Source: Emmonsiellopsis sp. PD_33 | Taxonomy: Eukaryota > Ascomycota > Eurotiomycetes > Onygenales > Ajellomycetaceae | Assembly (NCBI GenBank): GCA_032988165.1 | Contig: JANTQF010000200.1 | Location: 1-64,000, forward strand | DNA length: 64,000 bases | Direction: 5' to 3' | Part shown: positions 34,860 through 47,435 of the stretch, piece by piece | Numbering within the stretch: position 1 is the stretch's first letter | Layout: every line of letters begins with the position of its first letter | The notes under the pieces: model-generated | What the model saw: the letters and a program-made list of their open reading frames with translations, nothing else | Told to the model about the DNA's origin: nothing | The model's database searches: none | Position numbers and translations under genes: made by a program

Positions 34860-37800
34860 TACTAACAAGAATTAATCTACACTCTCTAGCTAGATTGAAA
34901 AGGAGAAAGCCCTATCTTCCACTCATTTTTGAAGGGCTGATTGCTATTCAGATGGCTCCTAAAAATCAGTTTTATTTGCTGAGGACATCATTTTATCTTT
35001 ACCTGATCCCAATGAATTATAGACTCTTCTTGATGGTCAACTACAGGAAGAAATGCTGACTCAGCTGATTAATGAAGCTATATCTGATGCTGAGATGGCT
35101 GAAGCACCTGAGATTCAGAAGAAAATTATCCTCTACTATCTCAGAAAATCTAAAGGTCTTAAGCTCTTTATTAAAATGAAGGATAAGGAGAACTGTGCCA
35201 CTGTGACCCAGATCATCTTTAAGAAAATTATGTGTTAAGAGATCATAGAAATTCAGCTTAAGAATATTATAGCCTGCTCTGCCCAGCTACAGCAGACATT
35301 CTTCTAGAATCTTTCAGCTGAAATTCAGTAACATATGATTGAGGAGGAATCTACTAGAGTCTCCTTTATTTAGCCCTCCCACTATGTCTCAGAATATGAC
35401 TCTTGGTGGAATCTGATGTTTATTGGCCATATCAAGTTTTCTATCAGTATTGGAAAGGGTTAGACTGAAGTCATATTTGATAGAGAGGTAGAGATTAACT
35501 ATATGGTGAAGAGCACTATCTTGAGTTTCAATCTGATCATTCAGAAAGATGCTCTCAAGCTGATTCTTAATGCTGATAATTAGCACAGTGGTATCATTAG
35601 AATCTATAAGAATGTTCTAGTTTATATTAGATTTATATCTATGCCTCAAATCTTCTTCATTCTAGAGTGTGGTTCCCATAAGTACATTTTAGGCTATTCC
35701 TATGAAAATGTGACTTAATTAGTGTGACAGACAGATAATGTGGGTGGCATCACTGTTATGATTTTTGACCTGGATGATGAGACCAATCAGGTGTCTTTTC
35801 TCAGCTATTCTTCAGAAGACTATGATGATAGATAGCTGGATGATCTTTATAATAAGTATCAGTCTTTAAACTAGAAGTGCTGAGTCTGACTGATCTTTAT
35901 GATGATGGTGATGAGTAAAGAGATGAAGTCAGAGTTAGCAATATTAGTGTAGCAGATAGCAGGGTAGAAATTCTGCTGTATAAGAGTAATGAGAGGGAAT
36001 CCAGCTAATTATGATTTCCCAGTCTGAGGCTAATAAATACCTCCAGCTAATTAGAGGTTGCCATTTAATTGCCCTAGAAATCTCTACTATACATTCCTGT
36101 CATTCTGTGACAGTACTTTCAGTCATTCTTGTGTGCTATATTTCCTTTCTTGTAGCACCCTATCTCTGAAATTTATTGAGTTTATAGCATTTAACTACAT
36201 GACCTTTCTCTCTATAATTCTACTAAGCCTTCTTCTCAATCTTATCATCTGATTGTCATCATGCTATACAAGTGAAAAGTGGACAAGATTCAGCCTCTTA
36301 ATATATTAGTGATAGATGGAGAGACACCTGATGGAATAGATTAATAAAGAGAGATTTATCAGAAATGATATTAAGATAATATCAAACTTACAAAGAATCT
36401 ATCTTTACCTTATAACTATCTGATTATGCCTTATTTCTCAGATTGCCAGCACAGCTCTTACCTCACATCAGACAGAATAGAAAAGCTTCAAATCAGATCT
36501 ATTTTAACACCTTAAGAATATAAGCTGCTGATTGAGATCTTACTCAGGCAGGAGAAAGTATTAATATGGAGCTTCAGTAATTATAGGAAGCTGACTGAGG
36601 AAGTCTCTTCACCAATTAAAATTCATACTGTTGAGTATAAAGCATGGCAGGCCTCTAGGTTTTCTATTCCTTAAAAATTACTGCTAACAGTCATAAATAT
36701 ACTTTGCAAGCAAGTTAATTCCAGCATCTTCAAACATTATTATAATTCATATTAGAATAAATAATTCCTCATCAAGAAGAAGGAGTCTGGGAAATATCAA
36801 ATCATTAATGCCTATATAGATATAAATGTCATTACAGTTCAAGATGCCTATATCCCTCTCAGTGCTGATACTTTTACAGAAGATTTTACTGGGCAAGTTA
36901 TTATTAGTATGATAGATTTCTTTTCTAGATATAACCAGATCACTTTGCATGAGGATAGCTATAATATGACTACCTTCTAAACCCTGATTAGCCTTTTTTG
37001 TTAGATAATATTACTATAGAGTGTCACAAATTCTATTACTATCTTCTGCTAAGTCATGGCTCACATTCTCTACTTGAATATTCCTCATCAGACAGATAAT
37101 TTCATAGACAACATTGGTATGAAAGATCTGTAATCTTGATACAATAATAAAGAGGTCATATCAGGAATTTACTAGTTTATTTTAGAGCATCTTCAAAATC
37201 TAGATCAGACTCTGGTCAGCATTGAGCTCTCAAACACATACATCTAGGTTGTAAAATCTGAGTTTGACTGCTTTAGTATGATTCTTATTGAATACATTGT
37301 TGATGCTAATAGGTGCTGCCCTGAGACCACTAAAATTATCAAAATCATTGAATGGCCTGAACCAACTGAGATCTCTGGAGCTTGTGCCTTTATTGATGTT
37401 TGTGTGTATTATTACATCTGAATCCCAAACTTTGCCCTCATTTCCAACCCAATCTATTTACTGTTTAAGAAAAATGCCTTTTTCATCTGGGGATCTAAGC
37501 AATTGAATGTCATATCAATTCTGAAGATAGCACTGATGACTATCCCTACTCTGCACTATATTGATTATTTTGAAGGTACTAGAGATATCATGGTTGCAAC
37601 TGATACTAGCAAGCATGACTGGGGAGGAACACTGAGCTAGTAAGATGTTGAGAATAGAAAGCTTTATCCCTGTTGATATCAGAGTGGGATTTAGAGCCTA
37701 GTAGAAGTAAAGTATGATATAGAAAAATAAGAATGCTAAGGCATCCTCAAAATATTAAAGAAATGCTAATATTACCTGTATGATATTCACTTCATTCTCA

Positions 37801-39458
37801 AAACTGATATGAAAACTTTGATTGCTCAACTCAACTAAATGGCTACTAATCTTCCTGGTACTCTAGTAATTAACTAGCTTGTCTAGATTCAGATGTTCAA
37901 TTTTGATGTTCATTATGTTTCTGAATGGATTTATAGCACTACTGATGGTCTTTCTTGATGATTGCCTGCTGATGGCAAGGTGCCTGAGAATTAAGATATC
38001 AATGAATTCATTGAGGTAGAGCTTAATTATATTAGCATGGCTTCTACCACTATCCCTAACTTCAATGTTCCTGATGATGCTAACAGTGAAGAATCTTGTG
38101 TTCTTTTACTATTCTATTCTAACTGTAGTGAATTAATTGTTAAATATCTTATCATCTTGAAGTGGCCTAATGATATCTCTTGCAAGGTTTTCCCAAAGTG
38201 ATGCAAGTATGCACTGAACTATATGGTGCATGGGCAACATCTATTTCACCAGTCAGGCAAAGAGATTCCACTGAGGCATATGGTGAATGATCTAGATGAG
38301 CAGAAGGAAATCATTACTTAGATACATGATAAGTTAGGCTATAAAGATCATAAGGTAATTAATTATAAAATCTCTTAGTAATATTAGTGGGAAAGCCTAT
38401 TCACTGATATCAAGGCATATTACAAGAGATATTGTAAGTGCTAGTTCTAGAAAAGTAACTGCCTTAAAGAGCTGCTGTATCTGACTCACTGTAACTATCT
38501 ATAAGATAAGTAGTGTATTGATGTTGTTAAGTTTCTAAAGAATCAGGGGAAATTATATGCAGTTATTACTTGGAATGATCTCACTAGCTGGGTTGAAGGT
38601 TGGCTCCTTACACATGCAAAAGTAGAACATGTGGCCCAGTTCATTTATAAGGATATTATATGCTGACATGGCTGTTTTCAGGAAATGATGTATGATGGTG
38701 GGCTGGAAAATCAGAAGTAGATTAGAATTCTCATCATCAAGTATTATGTCAAGTAGATAATGATTTTACTGTATAATGTGAAAGTAAATGATATAATTGA
38801 ATATGGCCATCACCTTATTTCAGATGTGCTGGCAAAGCTTGCTGTAGATAAGAGGAATTAGATTAATCATTTCTACTTAGCATTATGGGTAGATTATGTC
38901 TTCATTTAATAATTAACAGGTAAAACATCATTCTATTTGTAATATAATTATGATGCTATCCTCTCTGTTGAGCTTGAGATTCTAATATAATAAATACTTC
39001 CATAGCACACTATTTACTCCCATGCTAACTTGATATACATGTAGATTCAACAGTTAAAGAGGCAGGATGAGGATCTGGAGGAGGCAGCCTTTCATCTGTA
39101 GTATGTGCAAGAGAAAAATTGAGATCTATTTAATGAGATTAAAAGATTAGTATGTGATTTAGTTCAGGTGGGAGATCTCATCCTTCTGTATGACACTAAA
39201 ATAGAAACATTTTATTCCATCAAACTTAACTTCTGATGGTTGAGTCCATATTATGTGCAGAAAGCAAACCATGAGAAGGGCACTTATCATCTTGAAGAGC
39301 TGAATAGTACACTATTTCACAACACCACTACAGGTAACCAGATAAAGAAATTTTACCTTTACAATGACTAAATATCAGCAGTGTTGAATAATGTAGATTC
39401 AGTGGAGGATAATAGTGAGGAGAAAGAAGATGTGGGTGAGAGAGAGAATGCTTTGTAA
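34860..39458 (+). pseudogene. Gypsy-3 protease, reverse transcriptase, RNase H, integrase
   Basis: The pol frame has a protease-like segment (FDREVEINYM, near 35,480) followed by KYILGYSYEN (near 35,680). The reverse transcriptase begins near 36,790 (KYQIINAYIDINVITVQDA), with active site FIDN at 37,101-37,112 instead of FxDD. VYYYI and LFKKNAFFIWG follow near 37,400-37,490, and RNase H is near 37,590 (VATDTSKHDWGG). The integrase includes LTSWVEGWLL (near 38,585) and DGGLENQ (near 38,698). The C-terminal WLSPYYVQKANHEKGTYHLEEL lies near 39,240, and the frame ends at 39,458. Stops are scattered through it. Confidence 0.85.
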
Positions 39459-39905
39459 TCTCTAATTCCTCATAATAAAAGTTTTACAGTTATTATCTGA
39501 CTACTGTGTTCATTTTCTTATTTCATTCATTTTCTTTATTTTCTTTATTTGGCTGTATCTACTTGTTAGTTTATTTCCTTTATTAGTCATCTCTTTGTGA
39601 TGGTTTAAATGCTAATATAAGTAATATATTAGGAGCTAAATGTATCTTCACATTTCTTTGCAGTTTTCTTTGTTTCTTTCATTTTATGGTTATTAAAATA
39701 GTAGTATGCCTCTCTTACTCTCTCATTTTGTCAGCTGTGGCTGCCTTTATATCTTATGTTTGAAAAGTCATAAGAGTGTGCTCTGTCCTGCATTTTCCTT
39801 TACCTCTTTCTCACCATTATTATAGATATCTCAACCCTGCCTTTAGACCAACTTATGCAATGCATGATAACACTGTATCTATAATTTCCCTCACTTTCTT
39901 CCTGT
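39459..39905. other. Pyrimidine-rich spacer after Gypsy-3 pol
   Basis: T-rich and C-rich sequence without a convincing frame. It separates pol from the downstream open segments and could contain a leader or promoter for them, but no defined signal is visible. Confidence 0.4.
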
Positions 39906-39909
39906 AAAA

Positions 39910-40641
39910 ATGTTGAATCACCAAAATCTGCCTGCCTTAGCCCTGAAGCCTATTAATTCCCTCATTTTGATTGAATATGGGAGGTGTAAGTTCACAACTA
40001 CCAGGGAGATTCAGGAGTATATTAATACACTTGACAGGTACTCAGCTTTGCACTATTAAGTCCAGTGTGAGATCATCAACCTGATTATGAGTAGGCATGA
40101 AGATAGGGAGGATGAGGTGGCTGCATATTTTGAATGGATGAAGGAGAATGAGGTCTGACATACAGTGATGTCTAAGGCTGACTTCTACTACTAGATAATA
40201 GAGATTTGTCACATGGTGGAGATAGTCAGGGTTTATTAAAATTGCACTTTAAAAGGGTATAAAACTTGTGTGGAGTACTAGGAGAAGACTATTACTAATA
40301 AATTCTAGTTAATATTAAAGAAGGATAAATGATGCTGATGTACAGCAATCCTCACAAGAAATTATAATTATCTATCTGTAGTGGGGAGAATTAACTAGGT
40401 AATATGAATTCAGCTATGTCAAAATCCTGAGAGAGGTAAAAAGCTGAATAAGGAGCTGATGCTCTCTGACCTTAATATGGCCTTTAAGTCAGATTTTGTT
40501 GGCCCTGCATTGAACATAGAAGCCATCTATACTGCTGAGCTTCATATTGGCTTTAGGGAAATTCTTGCAGCTAATATCCTATCATTTCTTCCTGCATCTA
40601 TTAACTTTCATCTATCAATTTCCTTATTTTTACTCTCTTGA
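39910..40641 (+). pseudogene. Gypsy-3 downstream ORF segment 1, unrecognised
   Basis: A frame starts MLNHQNLPALALKP, with an ATG at about 39,910, and runs about 240 codons with a coherent charged composition. It includes TTTREIQEYINTLDRYSALHY, AAYFEWMKENEV and LNKELMLSDLNMAFKSDF. It is interrupted mostly by TAG, TAA or TGA where Gln or Arg is plausible. It ends in a clean stretch (40,459-40,641). I do not recognise the family. Its position after integrase suggests a third gene of the element or captured host sequence. Confidence 0.5.
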
Positions 40642-40904
40642 AATCTTTAGCCTCAGCCTCCTCCAGCTTTGCCACATAATTCCCATATAACTAGCTAAAT
40701 GCCTCTGCTTTCTCCTTGCTCTCCTCAGAATAATTACTGTCATTCTAGATTGATTCCTATATTTCCTTCTACTTTCTCATCTGGCACTTCTCAAAACCCT
40801 GGCCCTAGTTCACCTACTCCTTGCCTACAACATGTCTCTAGTCAATTAATTTCATTAATAGTCATCTCACTGTTCAATGTCAGCCTCTCCCATTTCACTA
40901 GCAT

Positions 40905-41510
40905 GTCACCAGAAAAAATGGTAGAACTTGAAAATTAAGATGCTGATAAGAAGGATCCAGACATCACTAAAGCTATTAAAAATCATTGGGAGACTAGCTG
41001 TTATGAATGCACATGTCATTAAAATATCAAACCTGCCCTGAAAGCTCAGCTCAGCAATGCAAAGAAGCTGAATGATAGTTAGCTTATCAAGCTTTTAAAC
41101 TAGCTTGTAAAACTAACATCTCCTTTTTCTTTATACTACTACCATGCTATTAATTTTGAAGGAAAAATTGATCTACTGACTTGAGATTTGAATCAAGCAG
41201 CCTTGTCATTCAGACTCAGCACTATCATTAATAGCTGTAGAAATCTTGGTCAGATCTGCACTGCTAACAGCACTTTTCATTATTTTCACAAAGGCTGCTA
41301 CCCTGCCCATCCTAAGGACCTTCTTCAGATATATCATATAAAATATACTGCCCTTCCTTCCATCATTCTGCCAGACTGAGCAAACATGTTGAAGAACCTT
41401 AGGTTAGAAAATATAGATATAGACTGCATATTAGGTGGTTGAAATGCAAATAGCTCTTTATCTCTTCCAATTTTCTCCTGACTCTGAATGGAGATAGCTG
41501 TGGGAAATGT
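40905..41510 (+). pseudogene. Gypsy-3 downstream ORF segment 2, Cys/His-containing
   Basis: A coding-like frame with ITKAIKNHWETSCYECTCH (near 40,965), LSNAKKLNDS, NFEGKIDLL and NQAALSFRLSTIINSCRN (near 41,190), continuing to LPSIILPD (41,376) and beyond. Cys and His residues are frequent, but no standard zinc motif is clear. It may be an exon of the same gene as the neighbouring segments. Family unknown. Confidence 0.42.
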
Positions 41511-41514
41511 GCTC

Positions 41515-41915
41515 ACTATATACAACATACTCAGAAAGATGATAGCATATAAATAGGATATATACTCATTCCATCAGTAAAAGGATTAGAAGTTGCTGAG
41601 ATGGCTCTGCATGATGCTCTATGAAATTGTTTAGTAGATAATTTGTCAGAATTCAGTTTATTATATCTGATATATTGCTCTTTACTTGAATCACCAGATG
41701 AGACTCATCTCCTACCCTTATTATATCAAGTTTGTCAGAAAGAGGGATAGTACATTTTTCTAGTATATTAATATTAATATTTGATGCCTCACTGAGGAGA
41801 ACTATGATATGAATATGATCTAAAAGTCTATTAGTATGACAAATGAGAATCATATAAACTGCATGACTGTAGTCCCTAATATGTATTACTATGTCTCTAA
41901 GTGAAATCATCAGCT
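41515..41915 (+). pseudogene. Gypsy-3 downstream ORF segment 3, unrecognised
   Basis: A frame different from the preceding segment contains VKGLEVAEMALHDAL, NLSEFSLLYLIYCSLLE and SPDETHLLPLLYQVCQKEG, and ends near LHDCSPYVLLCL. Stops are few and fit C-to-T change. The shift of frame from segment 2 suggests an intron or a mutation between them. The minus-strand frame at 41,919-41,653 is its shadow. Confidence 0.42.
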
Positions 41916-42620
41916 TCATGAAAGAGGGTTTCTGAATGATAAAATTATTTAGAATGTCTCCCTATAGATACTTACTGATTAAGATTTATAGAATTTTAAG
42001 ATCAGCTGAAAGACTGTTTCTTACAAGCAGGAAGATATATGAATCATCATGCCACACATTTCCCATGAGAGTACAGGCTCAGCTATGATTGAGCAGAGAA
42101 TGATGCTTCTGTAGTTTGTTAAGATCTAGGAAAACAGTAAGTCTTTAGAAGTTCCAGAGAATAACACATGGGAGTAGCTCTTACAGGTGAATTAAGATCT
42201 CATTTATGAACCTATGACACCCTCTAGCCTGCTTATTCTATATGGCAGTATTTCTTATTACTTTCCTGCTGCCATGGCTGTGATGGATCTTGATGCACTT
42301 TTTGAAGCTTTAATTAGATATTAGTAATGAGATGATTTTTTAATCTGAAGAGAGTAGTAGATTTTTTTTAGCCTGATGTTTAATCAGTCAGCTAAGAATT
42401 ACATTCTGGTCTGATGTAAGAGAGCTGTGGGGACTACAGTTCATATCTTTATGACTATAATAAATACTAAGAAGTAGCTGTTCAACTAGTAGAGTTTCTT
42501 TTACTATCACTATAATAACATTCCTCTTGATTCTATTATTAGTGACTGTGTAGCTGCAGAAGGAGATGCCATTAGAATTCCAGTCCACAGCTGTAAGGAG
42601 ATAAATGCTAGCTAGCTGAT
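41915..42620 (+). pseudogene. Gypsy-3 downstream ORF segment 4, unrecognised
   Basis: A coding-like frame includes RGFLNDKII, IMPHISHESTGSAMIEQRMML (near 42,036), EPMTPSSLLILYGSISYYFP (near 42,210) and AVMDLDALFEALI (near 42,270). It continues to CVAAEGDAIRIPVHSCKEI (near 42,548). The mixed composition and the single consistent frame argue for former coding function. Family unknown. The stretch from 42,700 to 43,040 that follows is T-rich and looks non-coding. Confidence 0.45.
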
Positions 42621-43039
42621 TCAGCTAATCATAATTTCCTGTCTCAGGGCTGGAAAATGTTTTGATCAATTAGAGCCTGCTGTTCTGCTGTAGTTGCTGC
42701 CCTTATCATTACTAATGTATGTTTATTTTTCCTTACTGTGTTGCTCAGTTTGCTTCCTCTACACTATGTTTCCTTTATATCTTTCTTAGTTTCTTTTATT
42801 TTCTATGCATAGTCTGCTGCTACTCTATATTTATTTTTCTTATTATATCCACTTTCCTTTCTATGCTTACTCACCTGTATATATTTTACCCTGTGCCTTT
42901 TACTGCTGATTTTGCCTGTCATATTTTCTTTCTCTTTACTCTCTATTTTTCTTGTATCTCTTTCTTTCTCATCACCTGTGCTGCTTACCTCAATTTTCAT
43001 TACTATTTATTGTCAGCTACTCTACCCCTTTCTTCATCT

Positions 43040-43625
43040 ACCATATAAGTGTGATATCTTCCCTTGTGATGGAACTGTGGATCTTATCACATATAAGATT
43101 ATTAGTATAAAGTTATGTGCTCATGGGCCATCCTGCCTATTTAGAGCACACTCTTTCTTCATTGCTGACCTACTCATTCATTTCTCTGGGCCTCACTTCT
43201 GCTCAGCAGTTTACACACTCTAGGGCCATGCTCTGCTCTCCCTCCATCTAGAAACCTCTTGCTGATCCTGTTTCAGCTTCTATCTCTATCTCTGATTATA
43301 GAGGCTGCTACCCTACAATTTCATGATTCAAGCTATTAATGAACTGTTCTGTCTGGGCCTCTACCTAAAAATGTCAGCTATATTTACTGTAGCTCAGAAG
43401 AGGCTTTACTGTTATCAACTTATTCATTTATCTTTAGACTGTCTTTCTGCCTTGATGTGGCTGCTTTCTTACAAACAGACAATCTAACATACAGTGCATG
43501 GCTGCTTGTTAGCTGACTTTAGGACTACATAGTCAGATTGATTTTAGAACCATATATTCAGAGCTGCTGCTCTTACTGTAGAGCAGATCAATTTTAAGAT
43601 AATATATTCAAATTCATTATCCTTA
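43040..43625 (+). pseudogene. Gypsy-3 downstream ORF segment 5, unrecognised
   Basis: The frame starts around CDIFPCDGTVDLITYKIIS and continues for about 190 codons past the first TAG at 43,221. It includes INELFCLGLYLKMSAIFTVA and LSLDCLSALMWLLSYKQTI. Many Cys, His and stop codons sit where Arg would be expected after CpG loss. No family was recognised. Confidence 0.42.
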
Positions 43626-43670
43626 CTGTAAAACTAAGTCATTCTTTTATTTACTGAGTTAGTAAATCAA

Positions 43671-44004
43671 GGGGAGGGGAGATATGTGGTGGGGATCTGC
43701 TGTCAGGTTAGATCAATTTTTTGCTGAGGCTTTTTACTACCAAGCACAGCCATAAAGATAGATATTTTCCTTTCATTACAAGACTTCATCTATTTATTTG
43801 TGGATTTTCTCATGCATGTGTATGCTTCTTTGAGATAGATCTTTTGTTTCTTTTGTGTGTTACCTTATTATTCTATTACTATGTTATTTTATACTATAGA
43901 TTGCTAATATATTCCTCTGCTTTGACATCAATATCAATTCTTTTCTTGTGTTTGCTGCTGCCCTGTTCAGTGCTGCCTGACATGCACACTCTATCCCCAC
44001 TTCA
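43671..44004 (+). repeat. Gypsy-3 polypurine tract and 3' LTR
   Basis: The tract GGGGAGGGGAGATA (43,671-43,684) immediately precedes the 320 bp LTR (43,685-44,004), which starts TGTGGTGGGGATCTGC and ends CCACTTCA. The differences from the 5' LTR that I aligned are transitions. Confidence 0.9.
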
Positions 44005-44260
44005 ATAGTCTATCTTTATATTAATTTTATGTAATTAAAATATTAATAATAATCTACCTTCTTCTCTTTTAACTTAAGTTATTAGCTTTTTTTCTTCTTA
44101 TACCTCTTTCTTTCCTCCTCTACCTTCTTCTCTATAATCTGAGCTATCTACTTCTTTTTTTTCTTCCTCTTTCTCTTTTTCTTCTTTTTCTTCTTCTTCT
44201 TCTTCTTCTTTTTAACTCTATCTTTCTATTGGGAGCAAGGATGTTTCATCCTCATTTGGG
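44005..44260 (-). pseudogene. Gypsy-2 B antisense ORF, N-terminal part with (CTT)n tract
   Basis: This is the part of the antisense ORF separated by Gypsy-3. It contains a CTT/TTC microsatellite (about 44,154-44,215), which on the minus strand encodes runs of Lys or Glu. The matching tract in C is at 49,470-49,530. From 44,260 to 44,785 the sequence is AT-rich with no gene seen. Confidence 0.45.
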
Positions 44261-44785
44261 CACAACTAGGAGGGGAGATGGGGGAGACTACACATGTATG
44301 AGAGAGTAGAGTTATAGGTACTATTATACTATATTAATTATACTAATATCTTGATTTTATACTCTTATTACAGCTACATTGCAAATAAGATATCTACTTG
44401 AAGAGAATAAGTAAAGATCTAAAACTATTAAAATAATATAAAATTTTATTATTTTTATTATACTATATGTTAGCCTTAGTTCTATCTTTTCATAATCAAA
44501 ATCACACATTTTATATGTATTTTCAAGTAAATTAGATAGCTTTTGAACTTACCAGTATGATATTTTAAGAGGTTGAAGAAAGAAAAAATTTAAAAGCTCT
44601 ATAAAATATTTTATTAGTATTTACTGTTACTAGAGAGAACTTACTGATATATCTATATAATATTAATATAATGATTATATGGAATCTCCCAGAGCATTTT
44701 ACTATAGTAATGTGTTGTTAAGGGGTTACCTCTTATTCTATAGCACATGATTATAGCTTTAGAATGAAGCTGTTAAAGGAGGAGG

Positions 44786-45158
44786 TAATTATCATAATAA
44801 TATACTGAGTCTAAAAGCCTACTATACTACATTAATAATTGAGTTGATTTGATTATTCTCTGACTCTATAATAAGCTATATTAAGCTAGTATATATATAT
44901 TATTAATATCAGAGTAGTATAATTACATTGCCACTTGAGTCTGTATATAGAATAGGTTAACTCCTAGTATTCTAGAGGTTAGTAATTTATTTCTTAATTA
45001 ATTCTATCTATTAGTATTACTTCATATTATTTCTATATACTACTAATTAATTTATCTTTATACCCTGATTTACTCTTACTTCTTAAGGTCAATGCAGAGC
45101 CATCTCTACTACACTTATTATATAAAGTAATGATGAGTTTCCACCACCTGGCCTTACA
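44786..45158 (+). repeat. Gypsy-2 LTR-like segment between copies B and C
   Basis: This follows the purine tract AAAGGAGGAGG (44,775-44,785), aligns closely with 50,102-50,482, and ends GGCCTTACA. The start is uncertain. Copy C begins directly after its last base, in the middle of reverse transcriptase. Confidence 0.5.
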
Positions 45159-47435
45159 TTTTCTTAGAATTCATGAATTTCTATCAACAGTTTATATATG
45201 CCTATTTGAGAATAATTACTCCTATAACAGACTTACTAAAAGGTAGTATCAAGGGAAAGAAATCTAGATCATTTATATTTACTGAAAAAGCTCAAATAGT
45301 ATTTCAAGAAGTTAAGTAAGCTTTTGTGGATACTACACTACTTAATCACTTTAACTCTAAAAAGTCTATACAAGTAGAGATAGATGCTTTGAGATTCAGA
45401 ATCATTAGAATTCTCTCTTAATTATCTAAGAATGTACAATTAGAACCTACTAATAATATATAAAATTCTAAGAGAAGTTGGTGAGAAGACATCTATCTGC
45501 TTATAATATATAGGTAAGATTAGTTATCAGTTATCTTCTATTTAAAGAAGTTGAATTCAATGTAATATCAATATGATATACATAATTAAGAGTTATTAGT
45601 AATTATTAAATTATTTTAAATGTGGAGATACTATGTGCAAGACATTAAATTTCCTATTCAGATACTAATAGATCATGCTAATTTATATTACTTCTTCATC
45701 ACTAAGAAGCTATCTAATAGATAAGCATGTTAGATAGAAGAGCTATTAAAATATAATTTTTATATTTACTATTATTTAGATCAGCTTAATTCTGCTAATA
45801 CATCATTAAGGTGATCAGACTATGAAATAATTCTTTAAGAGGAAGATGTTGATGAAACACTTCTTACCTTAGAGTAAAAACTAGCTGTATAGGGTTTAAT
45901 TATACCTAGTATAGATAATATTAATAAAATGCCTGTGAAGAGAAGATGTATAACATCAGATGCAACTATATAGAGTAATCAAAATAATACTATATAATTA
46001 GCTAGTATAATATTATTTAAGAGAGCTGACACTAATAGTCTAAAACATCTCATATCTTATTTAGTAGCTATAAAAGCTGTATAAAATGAAATAGGCTATA
46101 ATCTCTCATCTAGAATGCTTATTGAGTTTATTAAAAAGATATAGGAGAGAGATATCTTTACTGTATCTTAAATTTAAGAATTAAATAGATGTGGAGATTC
46201 TGAAAGAGATTCTCTAATTAGATCTATAAATTTAAGATCAGCTGAGTTAGCTATAAATTATTAGCATCTTAGAGAGTGTGAACTTCTGATGCAAAATAAA
46301 TTTATATTTATCTCAGAAAGTAAAGTTTTACATAAAGAGCTACTATACATTCATCATAATGATCTCTATGTAAGACATTTTGAGATTAATAAAATGAAAG
46401 AATTACTTTAATGAAAGTATATATAAAAAGAGATCTAAAATAATGTAGTTAATTACATTAATACATGCAATGTATACTAAAGAGTGAAGATTCTAAAGCA
46501 CTTATATTATAAAATTTTATTATTATTACTAATTTCAGATCAGCTATAGAAATCTATATCAATAGATTTCATAGTGGATTTACTAAAATCTCAATTTTAG
46601 GGTAAGAGATATGATAGTATTCTAATCATCATTGATTAATATATAAAGATGGTTAAATATATCTTCTGTCTAAAAATCATTAAAGCTCTAAATCTAGCTG
46701 AATTGATTATAGGTTTAATAGTTAATAAATATAGATCTTTAAAGTTAATTATATTTAATTGCAGATCAATATTTACAAGCTACTTCTAATTAATATTTTA
46801 TTATTATTTTTAAATTCAGTGAAATTTATCAACAGCCTTTCACCCTCAATCTGACAGTCAAACTGAACATTAAAATCAAATGTTAGAGTATTATCTTCAA
46901 ATATATTACTCCTACTATCAAGATGATTGACCAAAATATTTATCAATAACTTAATTTACTTATAATAATGTTAAGTAAGCTTTATTGAATATATCTCCAT
47001 TTTTCACATTCCTCAGATATAACCCAGACTTACCCAAAGATATTGCAGATGACATTCTTGAGGGGGAGACAAGCTTCACTAAAAATCAATGAAAATCTTG
47101 GGAAGTATCAGATGTGATATAAAGACTTGATGTGTTGAGAAAAGTCTGTGAGACATTAATAAATACTCTATATTATACCTATAAAAAGTAAGTATAATAT
47201 TATAACTAGAAGTATAAATTAATAACATTTTAACTTGAAGAAGAAGTCTTAATTTCAGCAAAGTATATTAAGACAATAAGATCATATAAAAAGCTAGATA
47301 ATTAATAGCTTGAACTATTTCTAATTATTAAGATAATTAGAAAGTAAGCTTATAAGGTTAAGCTACTCTTATCATTCAGTAATATTCACCCCATTTTTCA
47401 TATTTTACTATTAGAGCCATATTGATAGTGGCCAG
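45159..47435 (+). pseudogene. Gypsy-2 C, 5'-truncated pol
   Basis: The frame opens within reverse transcriptase (TTTTCTTAGAATTC, equivalent to 28,910 in B). It runs through RNase H (VEIDALRF, near 45,370) and the integrase zinc-binding and core regions (about 46,330-46,960) to the integrase C-terminus. It is nearly collinear with B but lacks gag, protease and half of reverse transcriptase. Stops are abundant. At 47,435 it is interrupted by a MITE and resumes at 47,963. Confidence 0.82.

Larger units (their letters stand above)
32553..44004 (+). mobile_element. Gypsy-3, long Ty3/Gypsy-type element
   Basis: This is an 11,452 bp LTR element with 320 bp LTRs, gag, protease, reverse transcriptase, RNase H and integrase ending at 39,458. 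A further 4.2 kb of sequence with open segments precedes the 3' LTR. It interrupts the Gypsy-2 B antisense ORF; copy C shows the uninterrupted site at about 49,331. The flanks are GTAG (left) and ATAG (right), which fits a 4-5 bp target duplication with one transition. A polypurine tract precedes the 3' LTR. Its pol belongs to a different branch from Gypsy-1 and Gypsy-2. Confidence 0.88.

Noticed and set aside
42719..43223. Two overlapping hydrophobic frames
   Set aside because: Long T/C runs in the + strand produce Phe/Leu/Ser/Tyr-rich frames without stops; this resembles an intron or spacer. Only the part after 43,040 looks protein-like.
44154..44215. CTT/TTC tract as a possible array
   Set aside because: A simple microsatellite with no spacers; no CRISPR-like structure exists in the window.
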